Shown piece after piece: positions 25,580 to 35,521 of a stretch of 64,000 nucleotides of DNA (position 1 is its first letter; every line of letters begins with the position of its first letter). Source of the DNA: Hyphomicrobiales bacterium (GTDB taxonomy: Bacteria; Pseudomonadota; Alphaproteobacteria; Rhizobiales; Rhizobiaceae); the NCBI GenBank assembly GCA_900466605.1, contig UBMU01000007.1:1-64000 (forward strand), in the 5' to 3' direction. The notes under the pieces were generated by a model. That model was given only the letters and a program-made list of their open reading frames with translations, was not told the origin of the DNA and did not search any database. The translations under genes and the position numbers were made by a program.

Positions 25580-26785
25580 TTATACCATAGACATCGATTC
25601 TGCCGAATGTCGCGTGGTGTTGGCAGAAAGACTGGACGTAACTGCACCTGCCTCAACGTCCGTCGCTACCACCCTGTTCCGTCCAGAATTTTTCGCAAGG
25701 TAAAGAGCGCCATCAGCGCGATCTATAGCGTCATCCAGTGACATCTCACCGCGAATGATAGCGCACACGCCACAGCTGACGGTAACGGCGTGCCCGACCC
25801 CGATGATGGCCCAATCCTCCACTGCAAAGCAAGATCGCACTGTTTCGGCGAGGGCGACGGTCTGCCCGATCGATGAGTTTGGGAGAAATGCGACAAACTC
25901 TTCACCGCCGAACCTAGCGACGTAGCCAAGCTCTCCGATGACATGTTCTAATTCTCTTGCAAGTCTTTGGATAACAAGATCGCCCACAGCGTGCCCGTAG
26001 GTGTCGTTCACATGCTTAAAGTGATCGATATCACACACGATCAGCGACCCAGTCAGTACTGCGCCATTGGGATCGAGTTGCACGGCGTCCCAAAATCCAC
26101 GGCGATTGAGAAGTCCAGTCAGTTCGTCCCGCCCGGCAGCTGTTCGGTGACGTTCGATTGCGGCAGTGGCGCTGGCCGCCAAGGCGGTGAACGGAAAGAA
26201 CATGCAAATAGTGATCGTCGTAATCGTAACTTCCAGATTGTAGAGAGAGCTCGCAAAATCGCCAAAGTTATTGCTGGATTTCGTGAAGAACGTGAAGAAG
26301 ACAGCTCGGACGACTGAGTCAAGGACGACGACACACGATGTCACGACAAGCGCAATATCGATCGGGCGCGATGCATTACGAGCAACGACCCAGACTGCCC
26401 AACCCAGGAGAAACGCAAACCCTACATCCGTTAGAAAGAGTTGCGCGACCAGGCTTTGTTGCCAGTAAACGGTATAGGCGAGGGCGGCCGTATACAGAGC
26501 GACAAATGCCAATCTTTGCTCTCGAAGGATTGGTCCTCGGAAATGCCTGAGCAGACCGCTGCCATAACAGTAGGCAGCTCCGATGAAGATCACCCCAGAC
26601 GCGAATGCGGCGAGGAATTGCTCTGGCAGGAAGGTTGAGACAACGAAGCCGGCGGAGGTCTGTGCGAAACCAGCGCCCCAGTGCCACCCTGGAGTGACCT
26701 TAAGGTGCCAAAGCAAGAAAAAAGCCAGTGCTACGATGCCAAAAAGAATTGGTGGAATATAGAAGATGATATTGCTGTCGCCCAT
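25580..26785 (-). CDS. Membrane-bound diguanylate cyclase
   Basis: A 401-residue protein with six or so N-terminal membrane helices (about 5-215) and a C-terminal GGDEF domain (about 220-380). Active-site motif is GGEEF (ARFGGEEFVAFLP), with upstream metal region CDIDHFKHVNDTYGHAVGD, so c-di-GMP synthesis is expected. I see no RxxD inhibitory site directly before GGEEF. The ATG at 26785 is used; a TTG 12 bp earlier is possible. It regulates motility or attachment by c-di-GMP (family knowledge). Confidence 0.9.
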   Translation of the reverse strand: MGDSNIIFYIPPILFGIVALAFFLLWHLKVTPGWHWGAGFAQTSAGFVVSTFLPEQFLAAFASGVIFIGAAYCYGSGLLRHFRGPILREQRLAFVALYTAALAYTVYWQQSLVAQLFLTDVGFAFLLGWAVWVVARNASRPIDIALVVTSCVVVLDSVVRAVFFTFFTKSSNNFGDFASSLYNLEVTITTITICMFFPFTALAASATAAIERHRTAAGRDELTGLLNRRGFWDAVQLDPNGAVLTGSLIVCDIDHFKHVNDTYGHAVGDLVIQRLARELEHVIGELGYVARFGGEEFVAFLPNSSIGQTVALAETVRSCFAVEDWAIIGVGHAVTVSCGVCAIIRGEMSLDDAIDRADGALYLAKNSGRNRVVATDVEAGAVTSSLSANTTRHSAESMSMV

Positions 26786-27062
26786 GCTGAACAACACCCG
26801 AATGTTAAACTTAGAAATGCCGGGACTGTATAGCCGCCCCCTTAACGCTAACTAAATTGCTCACACTTCTCTGCGGGCTCGTCACGCATACGCTCCCCGG
26901 ATGGTCGCTCCACGTGCTTGCGCCATGCTGCTACGCCACAATAGCAAGCGATGCCGTCAAGATGATCGTGTGTGGTGACGAGTGCTTGGACGTCAACATC
27001 TATGGCAGTGAGCCCAACCGCAAATGACTGACGAAGAGGACGCCAAGGCAACCCTGAGAACC

Positions 27063-27356
27063 TCAGCGACAGGGCTTAAGGCCCCATTCGCGCTCAAACT
27101 CATCGAAGCTCTCACGTGGCGGGCCTCCGGCTGCCTTCTGCGTAATGGGAGGTTTCACGATTGAAATTTCGTCAGCAAAAGCGCGACCATTGGCCGTCTT
27201 AGGCGCGTAGCTCAAATGAGCGCCGGGTTTGAGATCCGGTAGCCTTGCACTGTCAACGACGCGTGCCGGAAGATAAATTTCGGCACCGGTATCGTCCGCG
27301 ACAATGAACCCGAAGCCTTTAGAGGCGTTGAAGAACCTTAGCTTTCCAGTCGCCAT
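27063..27356 (-). CDS. Cold-shock domain protein
   Basis: A 97-residue CspA-type protein. The nucleic-acid-binding strand KGFGFIVAD (RNP1) is at about 11-19 and the OB fold runs to about 65. A C-terminal extension (PPRESFDEFEREWGLKP) is not in the short housekeeping Csp proteins. An RNP2 equivalent (AEIYLPARV) is altered from the usual VFVH, so RNA binding may be weaker. GGGGA lies 5 bp before the ATG. Confidence 0.85.
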   Translation of the reverse strand: MATGKLRFFNASKGFGFIVADDTGAEIYLPARVVDSARLPDLKPGAHLSYAPKTANGRAFADEISIVKPPITQKAAGGPPRESFDEFEREWGLKPCR

Positions 27357-27641
27357 ATAGTCCCCACTAAAAAACGATCTATTGAGGGTAGGGCCACTCG
27401 CAAAGCCGCACAACCGGTAACTCGGGTGTATTTGCGATTCACGGAGGTAATCACTTGTTATGTCCGCAGCCGAATGACGTGAATTGTCGCCCGTTCTATT
27501 GGCCCACTTACCACGGAGACAGTTGCGAGATGGGCAAGTTAATCGCGATTCGAGAAAATCAATGAGTTTTAAACAAAATTGAGCGCATATTGTTCGTGCC
27601 TTCGTAAGTTCGACAACATTTTTGTTTTCAAGGAGTTCAGC

Positions 27642-28055
27642 ATGGCTGACGAAACCAACGCTACGAGTAACAACGACACCCCGGCAGGAAACGCACCGAA
27701 AGAAAAGAAGACACGCGGTCCTCGTAAGTCGAAGATCGTCTCTGAAGCGGCCGTATCACCCTCGGTGAGCGCACCCGCGAAGAAAACCCGCGGCCGCGCA
27801 AAGCGCAGTGAACAGGCCCCCGTCGCTTCTGCGCCTGCACCCGTTGCAGAAAAGAAAGTTGCCACTGGCAAAGTTGCTACCAAGCCGCAACTTGTTAAGC
27901 GTGGCTCGCGAAAAGCTCAAGCGCTGACGCCATCCTCAGACGGCTTTTCAGAACTTCTCAAGCTTGAGGAAGAAAACCAGAAGCTCCGCAAGACGTTATC
28001 TGACAAACTTCGAGCCGAGAACGCTGACCTTCGCAAGAAGCTCGGGATCGCGTGA
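27642..28055 (+). CDS. SyrB-like protein
   Basis: A 137-residue protein. The N-terminal half is Lys/Ala/Pro-rich and H1-like (KKTRGPRKSK, KKTRGRAKRS). The C-terminal part carries the SyrB-type ending LKLEEENQKLRKTLSDKLRAENADLRKKLG, a short coiled coil. SyrB of Sinorhizobium meliloti represses syrM, which influences exopolysaccharide and nod regulation. AAGGAG 7 bp before the ATG fixes the start. It lies 132 bp before a second protein with a related C terminus. Confidence 0.75.
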   Translation: MADETNATSNNDTPAGNAPKEKKTRGPRKSKIVSEAAVSPSVSAPAKKTRGRAKRSEQAPVASAPAPVAEKKVATGKVATKPQLVKRGSRKAQALTPSSDGFSELLKLEEENQKLRKTLSDKLRAENADLRKKLGIA

Positions 28056-28187
28056 GCACAGCCTTGCAGTTAGGCTGGCGAAACAGGCAACGCCACTAAA
28101 ATCAGCAGACTTATGATCGGGCAAGCATTGCGTGCCCGGTCCCCGAGCCGCTATTATCTCACGACACACCGAGTCGGGAGGTGGATC

Positions 28188-28952
28188 ATGAGATCACCGT
28201 GGAAGGTCATTGCTGGGCTCGTATCCCGGCGTGATTCGGAAATATCTGATGAGCTCGCGGGCGAGATTTCGGAGACGTCGGATCCGAGAGCTGAAAAACC
28301 CCATGCCGAAATTGTGGCGCGTCCTCAGGTTATTGCGCTCCAAAATCCGAGTTCCGCTAAACACACAGCGGATCCAGCAGAGTCAAAAGCTCCCACTGGC
28401 AGCGATGAGCAAACTCGAGAGCGGGACGAAGGCATTATCGCAGTCAAGGAAGTTCTATCCAGACCTCCTTTGACGAAAGACATCGAGCCGGTTTTGGCAA
28501 CGACAATCAGGTTGATTACAAGCGACAGATTGAGCGTAGGCGCAGCAGTGCCAGCGTCAACCGCAGTACCTGACGCTCTGGAAGCTGATCATCATGATGT
28601 TCCTGTCGCAGTCCAAACCGATTTAGGTGAGAAAACGACCGAGCACACTGCTGCCGCGATCAACGCTGCAGAGCCAGATAGCAACGCAGAAGGCAAGGCG
28701 TCGACGACGCCGGCTGAAAGAGCGGTAAGGAACCGACCAAGGCGAAGCGCTCCAATTGTTGAACGTCCCCTTAGCAAGCCGCTGCTTGCTGAACCAATCG
28801 AGGCTAGATTGGTCGGCGATGTTGTCAGTACCGAGGCTTTGAACCTAGAGAGCGAAATAGCGCAGCTCAGATATCAGTTGGCTAAAAAACTGCGATTGCA
28901 GAACGAACAGCTAAAGCAATTGCTTGCGCGTTACGACGATAAAGGGCTCTGA
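28188..28952 (+). CDS. Hypothetical protein with SyrB-like C-terminal coiled coil
   Basis: A 254-residue hydrophilic protein, disordered over about 20-215 (Ala, Glu, Pro, Thr-rich). It ends in a coiled coil LESEIAQLRYQLAKKLRLQNEQLKQLLARY that resembles the end of the SyrB-like protein just upstream. GGAGG lies 7 bp before the ATG. The pair may be a duplicated or heterodimerising unit (inference). Confidence 0.6.
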   Translation: MRSPWKVIAGLVSRRDSEISDELAGEISETSDPRAEKPHAEIVARPQVIALQNPSSAKHTADPAESKAPTGSDEQTRERDEGIIAVKEVLSRPPLTKDIEPVLATTIRLITSDRLSVGAAVPASTAVPDALEADHHDVPVAVQTDLGEKTTEHTAAAINAAEPDSNAEGKASTTPAERAVRNRPRRSAPIVERPLSKPLLAEPIEARLVGDVVSTEALNLESEIAQLRYQLAKKLRLQNEQLKQLLARYDDKGL

Positions 28953-28990
28953 CGCGCAGCTTGGAGTTGCCCCATAAAAACCGGACAGGA

Positions 28991-29574
28991 TCAGATTTCT
29001 GTTTGACGGTTTAAAAACTCGCGGGGTGATCGATATCCCAAAGCCTTATGCGGGTGACGGTGTTGTAGTGTTCGAACCATGAGGGCAGTTGCGCGATAAC
29101 AGTCATGGCGTCCGGCAAGGGGTTGGCCGAGACGTAATCGCGCTTGACACGTTCCGTTATGTCGGATCGGGCGACACCCAAGGTCTCGCAAACCGCCGTC
29201 ATCGCGAACTGTCCTTCGGCAACGAGCGAGCGCAACAGGTGTTTTTTTGACCCTGATGCTATCTCAAGCGTTTCTTCCATCGTCTCCTTCCCGAGGAGGC
29301 GTTGCAGCTCTTTCACCTGGTTCTGAAGCGCTCTGTATTCGGATGCCGGGACGACCTCTTCCTGCGATGCCGTCGCCGTCAGCGCACCCTGCGCTGCGAA
29401 GGTGCGCCAGGCGAACAACTGGTTTGGCTGAATGCCATGCCGTCGGGCTACGATGCTGACCGTGACATCAGGCTCGTAGGTCTCTTGGACTATAGCTAGC
29501 TTCTCCGCTGTCGACTAGCGACGGCGGCGCTCAGGGCCGGACAGCACTTTTATATTAGGTATGTGACTGGTCAT
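28991..29574 (-). mobile_element. IS3-family insertion sequence remnant
   Basis: Minus-strand relic. The OrfA start (29574: MTSHIPNIKVLSGPERRRR) is followed by an in-frame TAG where Trp is expected, then EKLAIVQETYEPDVTVSIVARRHGIQPNQLFAWR and the leucine-rich LQNQVKELQRLLGKETME. After KKHLLRS only the two ends of OrfB remain: FAMTAVCETLGVARS and, after an internal deletion and a frameshift, HPHKALGYRSPREF. Non-functional. It marks past transposition between the SyrB-like pair and the MFS gene. Confidence 0.8.
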
Positions 29575-29901
29575 AATGGGCACATTACTCCTAACACTTA
29601 ACAAGTGGGAGATCGTGTCCGGGGATTTAGCGGGCTACTACACAGCTCATTTGTCGAGGAGCCGATGCCTGCTGCGGGATATCCGTCACGACTGCACGCA
29701 ACAGCGGTGCGCCCGCCGCTCGAACGGGGTCCACCGGTGCAATTCCAGTGGATCCCAATGATCCCCCGGGGACTTGACTTCAAGGATGAGGGTGGTGGAC
29801 GCGGGCATGGCACGATCAAGGTGGCCGGCAATTGGTTCCCAGGGTGCTTTTCAGGGTGCCTTGCAGCACTAAAAATGCGCCGAGTTCAACACCGAGAAAG
29901 A
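29575..29901. other. Intergenic, no gene recognised
   Basis: Spacer between the IS remnant and the MFS gene; nothing supported. Confidence 0.35.
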
Positions 29902-31110
29902 TCAACTCCGAGGCTGCAGCAACGTCAAGCCGGCCGTCGATGCTGCCAGGAGCGCGGTGAGGGTCAACGGCGCGGCTGCGCCGTAATGATCGACAATGTA
30001 GCCACCGAAAACCGCGCCGATACTGATGGCGATCTGAAAAGAGACGACCATCAGGCTGCCTGCCGCCTCAAGGGCGTCGGGCGCTCCGCGAGAGAGATTG
30101 GTCGGCAGCACTACCGGTGCCATACCGAAGGCAAGACCCCAAAGGCTAACAAGGGCGAAGGCGATGCCGGGATAAGCACCCCAAAGGACCAGAGCGAAGG
30201 CTGCAAGCGCCATTAACACTGCGGTGACAGCGAGTGCAAGACGAACACTGGTGTCGGCCAGTCGCCCACCGGCAACATTTCCAATCACCGAGGCGATGCC
30301 AAAACCGAGCAGCGCCACGGCGATCGATCTAGTCTCAAGGTGTGTCACTTGCTCGAGGAAAGGACGTACATAAACCGAGCCAGAAAAATGGCCTGTCATC
30401 AGCAAAAGGATGGCAAGCATTCCCAATTGAACACCGCGACGTCGTGTCAACCGGAAGACATCGGCTAGACTGTTGCTTGTATTTGCGGGCAACGATGGCA
30501 GGCTGACTATCTGCAGAAGCATGGCCAGCACCGCAAGTCCGGCCGTCATTGCCATGGCAATCCGCCATCCCAGCCAGTCGCTGATCAAGGCACCCATCGA
30601 TGGCGCAGCGATGGTGGCGAGCGAGACACCGAGGGTGACGATAGCCATGCCCCGACCGGTCGCATTGGTGCCGACCAGCCTCGCCACCACGGCAACCGAG
30701 AGCGCCCAGAAGCCGCTTAGCGCGATACCTAACCCAGCTCGGCCTAACAACAACAGCCAAAAATCGTTCGCTATCGACGCAAGAATATTGGAGCCGATCG
30801 CCAACGCACTAAGGCCGACCAGTACTGCCTTGCGGTTCAATCTGCCGATGAGAACATTGCTTAACAGGGCAGTAACGGCACCGACGGAAGCGGTTGCAGT
30901 GACGAGCTGTCCGGCTGTTCCCTCGGTGATCCCGAGATCGCGTGCCAGTGGCGTCAAAAGGCCTGCCGGCAGGAACTCCGCCGAGACCAGCGCAAAGCTG
31001 GTGGCTGCCATCGAAATAACCGCGAACCAGGTCGTAGCCGTCCACCTGGATTGGTCAGCAATCTCAACGTCAATTGTTGCCGCGTCGAGCTCCGATATTG
31101 TGTTCGTCAT
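29902..31110 (-). CDS. MFS transporter
   Basis: A 402-residue major facilitator with 12 predicted helices. The first is ISMAATSFALVSAEFLPAGLLTPLA, and the loop 2-3 motif region reads VLIGRLNRKAVLVG. The EFLPAG start resembles AraJ/YdhP/SotB-type drug or sugar efflux proteins. GGAG is 8 bp before the ATG at 31110. The AraC regulator gene ends 57 bp upstream in the same direction, so they probably form a regulator-transporter operon. Confidence 0.9.
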   Translation of the reverse strand: MTNTISELDAATIDVEIADQSRWTATTWFAVISMAATSFALVSAEFLPAGLLTPLARDLGITEGTAGQLVTATASVGAVTALLSNVLIGRLNRKAVLVGLSALAIGSNILASIANDFWLLLLGRAGLGIALSGFWALSVAVVARLVGTNATGRGMAIVTLGVSLATIAAPSMGALISDWLGWRIAMAMTAGLAVLAMLLQIVSLPSLPANTSNSLADVFRLTRRRGVQLGMLAILLLMTGHFSGSVYVRPFLEQVTHLETRSIAVALLGFGIASVIGNVAGGRLADTSVRLALAVTAVLMALAAFALVLWGAYPGIAFALVSLWGLAFGMAPVVLPTNLSRGAPDALEAAGSLMVVSFQIAISIGAVFGGYIVDHYGAAAPLTLTALLAASTAGLTLLQPRS

Positions 31111-31167
31111 TAGAAATCTCCTGTGGTCGGAGACTTCATAGCCCAACTAGTCAGGATGATATGTATC

Positions 31168-32157
31168 CTAAAATCCGAAATTCATGTCCGTTAGTCCGGA
31201 ACTTGTGCGCCGCACAAGGCCGGGGGAGACGCTGGTAATGCGCTTGAACGCGCGAGCGAAAGACGCCTCGGATTCGTAGCCCAGGCGAGAAGCAACTTCG
31301 GCAACCGACATGCCACTTTGCCCCAACAGTTCACGGGCAAGCTGCATACGCAAACGTGCAAGATAATGTGCTGCGCCTTCTCCCAAGACAGTGCTGAAAC
31401 GCTCGGCAAAGGTCGAGCGAGACTGGCCCGCGACGCCGGCGAGACTTTCGAGGTTCCAGTTATGGCCGGGATCTCGGTGCATTGCCGCCAATGCACGACC
31501 GATGTGGGGGTCCCTAATGGCAGCCAGCCAGCCCATGGTTGAGGCTCCACTGCAATTGACCCAGCAACGGATGAGCCGTGCTGCAAGCAAGTCCGCCATA
31601 CGGGACAGCACCGTAGCGCTCCCCATTTGGGGCTGTGTGGCCTCTGCGGTCATGGCAGCAAGCAGGGGGCCAACGATCGGGTCATTGCCGGCCACATCGC
31701 AGCCCTTGATGACGGGCGGCATCAAAGCAATCAGCGGGTTAATGGCATGCGCGCCCAAAGCCATCGAGCCGCAGAAGAGGGTGCTGGTCGCGCCGCTTCC
31801 TTGCTGCACCACTTCGCACACGTTACTCCCTAGGCTCGTTATCTGACAGCGTTTAAGTGAGTCGCCTTCAACATCTGGCGCGCTGGCCAATCGATGTGCG
31901 ATGCCTTGCGGCAACAGCACGAGATCCCCATCGTTCAACTCCTGCCACCCTTGAATTTCGGTATAGATCCAGCTTGGGCCGCGGCTGACAAAGTGGAAAC
32001 GAAGGAGCGGTTGTTGCGGAAACGCGATGCTCCACGGATGTCTGAGTTCGCATCGTCCATAGTTGACGCCACTCATGCGAAAGTCTTGCAGGACTTCGCT
32101 AAGCGCATCCATCGGGATATTCGAAGGCGATAATGGTCGAGACGAATGGTCAAGCAT
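31168..32157 (-). CDS. AraC family transcriptional regulator
   Basis: A 329-residue protein. The N-terminal half is a cupin-type ligand domain (about 25-205: PQQPLLRFHFVSRGPSWIYTE, DGDLVLLPQGIAHRL). The C-terminal AraC domain has two HTH units (about 225-320: NWNLESLAGVAGQSRSTFAERF and GMSVAEVASRLGYESEASFARAFKRI). It probably controls itself and the MFS gene downstream. Proteins of this type respond to small aromatic or oxidising compounds; the inducer is unknown. Confidence 0.92.
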   Translation of the reverse strand: MLDHSSRPLSPSNIPMDALSEVLQDFRMSGVNYGRCELRHPWSIAFPQQPLLRFHFVSRGPSWIYTEIQGWQELNDGDLVLLPQGIAHRLASAPDVEGDSLKRCQITSLGSNVCEVVQQGSGATSTLFCGSMALGAHAINPLIALMPPVIKGCDVAGNDPIVGPLLAAMTAEATQPQMGSATVLSRMADLLAARLIRCWVNCSGASTMGWLAAIRDPHIGRALAAMHRDPGHNWNLESLAGVAGQSRSTFAERFSTVLGEGAAHYLARLRMQLARELLGQSGMSVAEVASRLGYESEASFARAFKRITSVSPGLVRRTSSGLTDMNFGF

Positions 32158-32383
32158 TTGGCGAATTTAGGACTCAAGCGTCTGGCATTCAAGAAGGATG
32201 ATCTTCGGTACCGTTCGTGATTTGAATTTTGTTCGTGCCCGGAAGCCGCCCCGTTGCCTCTCGCTCGGTGGCCCGCAAGCAGGCCGCTGGTGCGAATGAC
32301 GGAGCCCAATATTGGACGACCCCTTATCAGGACATGCATCATATGGAGTTAGCAGGTACGGCTCGAACTTTCGCGGTGGACCA

Positions 32384-32733
32384 ATGAAACACTCTTATCT
32401 GAAGGTGGTGATCGCCGAGCAGACCGCCGAATCTCTGCCGACAGAGACCAACCCTTATCCGGGCGAGATCAACGGGTTCACAAGGTCACGCAGGTCGCTC
32501 CCGAACAACTACCAGCAAATTTGTCAATCTCCGACGAAGTGCTTGCCCTCAACACTGCCGACGCACGGAAAACGGCGGAAGCACTGGTTGCGGAGGAGTT
32601 CCTGGCGGGCATATCATCGGGTGGGGTGCGACCTCGCGTGCCAGTCGACCGGACACGCCGGCAAGACCATCGTTGTCGTTTTACCGATACGGGGGAGCGG
32701 TATCCGACGGTCTCAACTCCCGATGACCGGTGA
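32384..32733 (+). pseudogene. Frameshifted small gene, unknown family
   Basis: Two adjoining frames read as one protein if a shift is allowed near 32478: MKHSYLKVVIAEQTAESLPTE then KVTQVAPEQLPANLSISDEVLALNTADARKTAEALVAEEFLAG. Both have good composition. No clear ribosome binding site. Either decayed or a sequencing error. Confidence 0.35.
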
Positions 32734-33189
32734 TCATGAAGCGTTGCCCCTTAGCCCAGCAGTATAAACGGCTGGCCCGGCAGGCCTGCATCCTGCCAAA
32801 TCCAAGCAAATACCCATGTCATATACTCCGGCACGGAAACTACCTGGTCTATCGTAACTCCAGAAACATGGCGCCGCTGACTGACTTTACGAGGCACCTG
32901 CCATGGAGGTATGAAAAGGAAGGGGAGTTGCCCGTAGGATCCAAGGGATCGTGTTGGCACGCTTACGCGTCCAGCGGGCTTGCCAGAAGAGAGCCCCGTC
33001 GAGCAGAAGGGGCAGGTTGATGCTGAAGAGGGTCGAGACTATCCTAAGGGTCCGACTTTAAAACTCCGGTCGATGCCTTTGGTTCCGAGAAGGGGTACGC
33101 GGAGAGCATAGGTTTAGGGCTACATTCTTTGACGCCCTTTCCCATTGCCTCATATCGGCTGTGTTGTAAGGGGGGGAAGGGATCAAGCC
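32734..33189. other. Intergenic with a degraded sRNA-like hairpin
   Basis: No gene recognised. Bases 32993-33013 form a GCCCC/GGGGC hairpin within a context (TGCCAGAA..GAGCCCCGT) resembling the terminator of the sRNA at 11759. The T-run is degraded. Confidence 0.3.
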
Positions 33190-34503
33190 ATGCAGTCCGA
33201 AAACATAAAGACGGTACGTGGCCTTGGGCGCAGCTCGTCCGATGAACCCGCTGCGCTGTTCGACTATGCATTCGAGGCGGCTCCAATCGGCGTCGCTCTC
33301 GTCGCACCCAGCGGTAAGATCGTGAAGGCAAACGCGAGCCTCGTCAAAATGCTACAGCGGACCTCGCATGAGCTCACAACACTTCCATTTGGAGAAATTA
33401 CACATCCTGACGATCGTGCAGCCGACAGGATGTTCTTCGACGAGATTCTGGCCGGCACGCGAGATGGGTTCAAACGCGAAAAGCGATATGTGCGGCCGGA
33501 TGGGAGCATTGTCGAGGCTGAGCTCACAGTGATTGCCATGCGGAAGGCCTCGGGCGAGGTTGTCAGGCTTCTTTCAATGATTGAGGACGTCACAGAGGCG
33601 AAGCGCACGGAACGGCAGCTTATAGAGCGGGCAACCCAGTTGGAACTCGCGATGGAAGCGGTTCGAGGCGGCTTCTGGCATCTGGACGTAGCAACGCAGA
33701 AGTTTGAAACGTCGGATCGTTTGGCGCGCTTCATTGGCGGGGAAGATGCGGCCCGCCTGGATCTCAAAGGCTATTTGAGAAGAATGCATCCGGACGACCA
33801 TTACATAGCCCGCCTCACGCCTCTGCTCGAGGGACAGATCGATAAGGCTGTGGCTGAATATCGGTTAAAGACTGTCAATGGCGAGAGGTGGATGCGATGT
33901 GACCGTCGGCTGCTAAAAGATCCCTCGGGAAAGCCGTTCCGCATCATCGGAGTGGTCATTGACTACACCGAGGAGCATATAAGGTGGGCAGAACTCGAAA
34001 GCGACGCAGATACCGACACGCTCACCGGTCTATACAATAGGCGTGGCCTTCAAAAGAAATTCGACCGGATTCGAAAGGACAATGGTTACCTTGTGCTTAC
34101 GATAGATCTCGATGGCTTCAAGGAGATAAATGATACCCTCGGCCACGCGGCGGGCGACGGCGTTCTTGTTGAAACGGCCTCGAGGCTCAAGGCTGCTGTA
34201 AGGCCAAGCGATGCGGTCGGAAGGCTCGGGGGCGACGAATTTGCCGTGCTGCTAGAGGGTGGAGAGGGCGTTGCGCAAAGAATTGCCGATCGAATCGTTG
34301 GTGAGTTGGCAGTTCCAATCGATTTGGTGGAAGGAACCGTTGTCGCGCAAGGCAGTGTGGGTGGTACTTGGAGCATTTCCATCACGCCAACTCTGGACCT
34401 GTTGATGAAAGCTGCCGACAAGTGCCTTTACGAGGCTAAGCGGGGAGGAAAGAAGCGCGCAGTCGTCTGCGAATATACCGAAGACATCGGCTCGGCGTCT
34501 TAG
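33190..34503 (+). CDS. PAS-PAS-GGDEF diguanylate cyclase
   Basis: A soluble 437-residue protein. PAS domain 1 is at about 20-140 (FEAAPIGVALVAPSGKIVKANASL, THPDDRAADRMFF). PAS domain 2 is at about 145-265 (RGGFWHLDVATQKFETSDR, WMRCDRRLLKDPSGKPFRIIG). The GGDEF domain is at about 270-430 with intact GRLGGDEFAVLL and TIDLDGFKEINDTLGHAAGD. It is expected to make c-di-GMP in response to a cytoplasmic cue sensed by PAS. A GGAAGGGA site precedes ATG 33190. It is convergent with a small membrane gene. Confidence 0.92.
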   Translation: MQSENIKTVRGLGRSSSDEPAALFDYAFEAAPIGVALVAPSGKIVKANASLVKMLQRTSHELTTLPFGEITHPDDRAADRMFFDEILAGTRDGFKREKRYVRPDGSIVEAELTVIAMRKASGEVVRLLSMIEDVTEAKRTERQLIERATQLELAMEAVRGGFWHLDVATQKFETSDRLARFIGGEDAARLDLKGYLRRMHPDDHYIARLTPLLEGQIDKAVAEYRLKTVNGERWMRCDRRLLKDPSGKPFRIIGVVIDYTEEHIRWAELESDADTDTLTGLYNRRGLQKKFDRIRKDNGYLVLTIDLDGFKEINDTLGHAAGDGVLVETASRLKAAVRPSDAVGRLGGDEFAVLLEGGEGVAQRIADRIVGELAVPIDLVEGTVVAQGSVGGTWSISITPTLDLLMKAADKCLYEAKRGGKKRAVVCEYTEDIGSAS

Positions 34504-34631
34504 AACGCTGTCGAACGTCTCAAATCGGCCTCCGCGTGTTTACTCTCCATCCTAAGTGCGCGGATGGTGGCAGCGATCGTACTTACGAACATGATGGCGA
34601 TGAGGGCTGTCAAAATGGTCAAGAGAAGCAT
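34500..34631 (-). CDS. Small membrane protein
   Basis: A 43-residue single-helix protein (LLLTILTALIAIMFVSTIAATI, then a charged tail). Its stop overlaps that of the GGDEF gene by 4 bp. A possible EcfG-like site (GGAAC-N17-AGTT, 34662-34687) lies upstream. The ribosome binding site is weak, and a longer start at 34670 is possible. Confidence 0.4.
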   Translation of the reverse strand: MLLLTILTALIAIMFVSTIAATIRALRMESKHAEADLRRSTAF

Positions 34632-34882
34632 GGTGTAATCCCGAGGGTCGATTGTCGTAGCAACTCCCATTGAGCGGGAAAGGTTCCCAGCGATCGTATT
34701 GAACCGCCCGCATGATAATGATGACGAGTCGCTGTCCGTGCCAGTCTGTGAGCGAACCCTCCCGCGCGACGGGTATAGACAAATTGTTCTAACCAAGCAG
34801 CAGCGCGACATCGAGAAACTCTGCGGGAACCTAACTCTGGATGGGTGCTGCGCAGTTCACGTCGCGGGGGCACAGGCCTTGG

Positions 34883-35521
34883 CTAGCGGAGCAAGCCGTC
34901 GCTCCCAAATTCGTCCCATCCACTCAACCCAGTTGCGGGTTCATCACCGTCCTGTTTAGCTCTTTTGGTATTTCCTTGCTTTTTTAGCGAACGCGTAAGC
35001 TTCGCTTGATAGGCGGCGCGCCTACGGTTTTCTGCCTTCGCTGCCACGTCCTCCTCTCGCCATTCATCTACAGCACCTCTGTCGAGAAGATCCTCAACAA
35101 CGCGCGGATCAAATACATGAAATGTGATCTGCCGCGCACGTCCCTGCAGCCTGACGGTTCGTGTTCCAGCGCTCGGGAGGCGCCCGTCGTCCAACCAACG
35201 CTTCCTTTCTGAGGTCGTGATCGTCAGGATATCCTCGATCTCGCGGGGGATGATGGGAAGCTCTGCGATGTCCTCGAGCGCCTTGGATACGGCAGAGGAG
35301 GTGGCGCGGAACGTAGCCTTTGAAACCTCCGGCATAATCAGGGTGAGGGCGCCCCCCTGCATGTCCAGTGCTTTTCTGACTGCGGACGGCAGCCGGGAGC
35401 GGATCTCCTGCAAGATCCCCTTGACCCTGACGGTGGAGCCGAGTGTTGCGGTTACCGGAAGCGGCCACTCCCTGATTAGTTCAGGATCGTCGCTTGCGTT
35501 CTTTTTCTTCGTTTTGGCCAT
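34883..35521 (-). CDS. Hypothetical protein
   Basis: A 212-residue soluble, basic protein. Its centre has PIIPREIEDILTITTSERKRWLDDGRLPSAGTRTV, which could be a small DNA-binding helix pair, and RQITFHVFDPRVVEDLLDR. The C-terminal third is highly charged (EDVAAKAENRRRAAYQAKL). I do not recognise the family; nucleic-acid binding is a guess. The ATG at 35521 begins MAKTKKKN. Confidence 0.6.
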   Translation of the reverse strand: MAKTKKKNASDDPELIREWPLPVTATLGSTVRVKGILQEIRSRLPSAVRKALDMQGGALTLIMPEVSKATFRATSSAVSKALEDIAELPIIPREIEDILTITTSERKRWLDDGRLPSAGTRTVRLQGRARQITFHVFDPRVVEDLLDRGAVDEWREEDVAAKAENRRRAAYQAKLTRSLKKQGNTKRAKQDGDEPATGLSGWDEFGSDGLLR

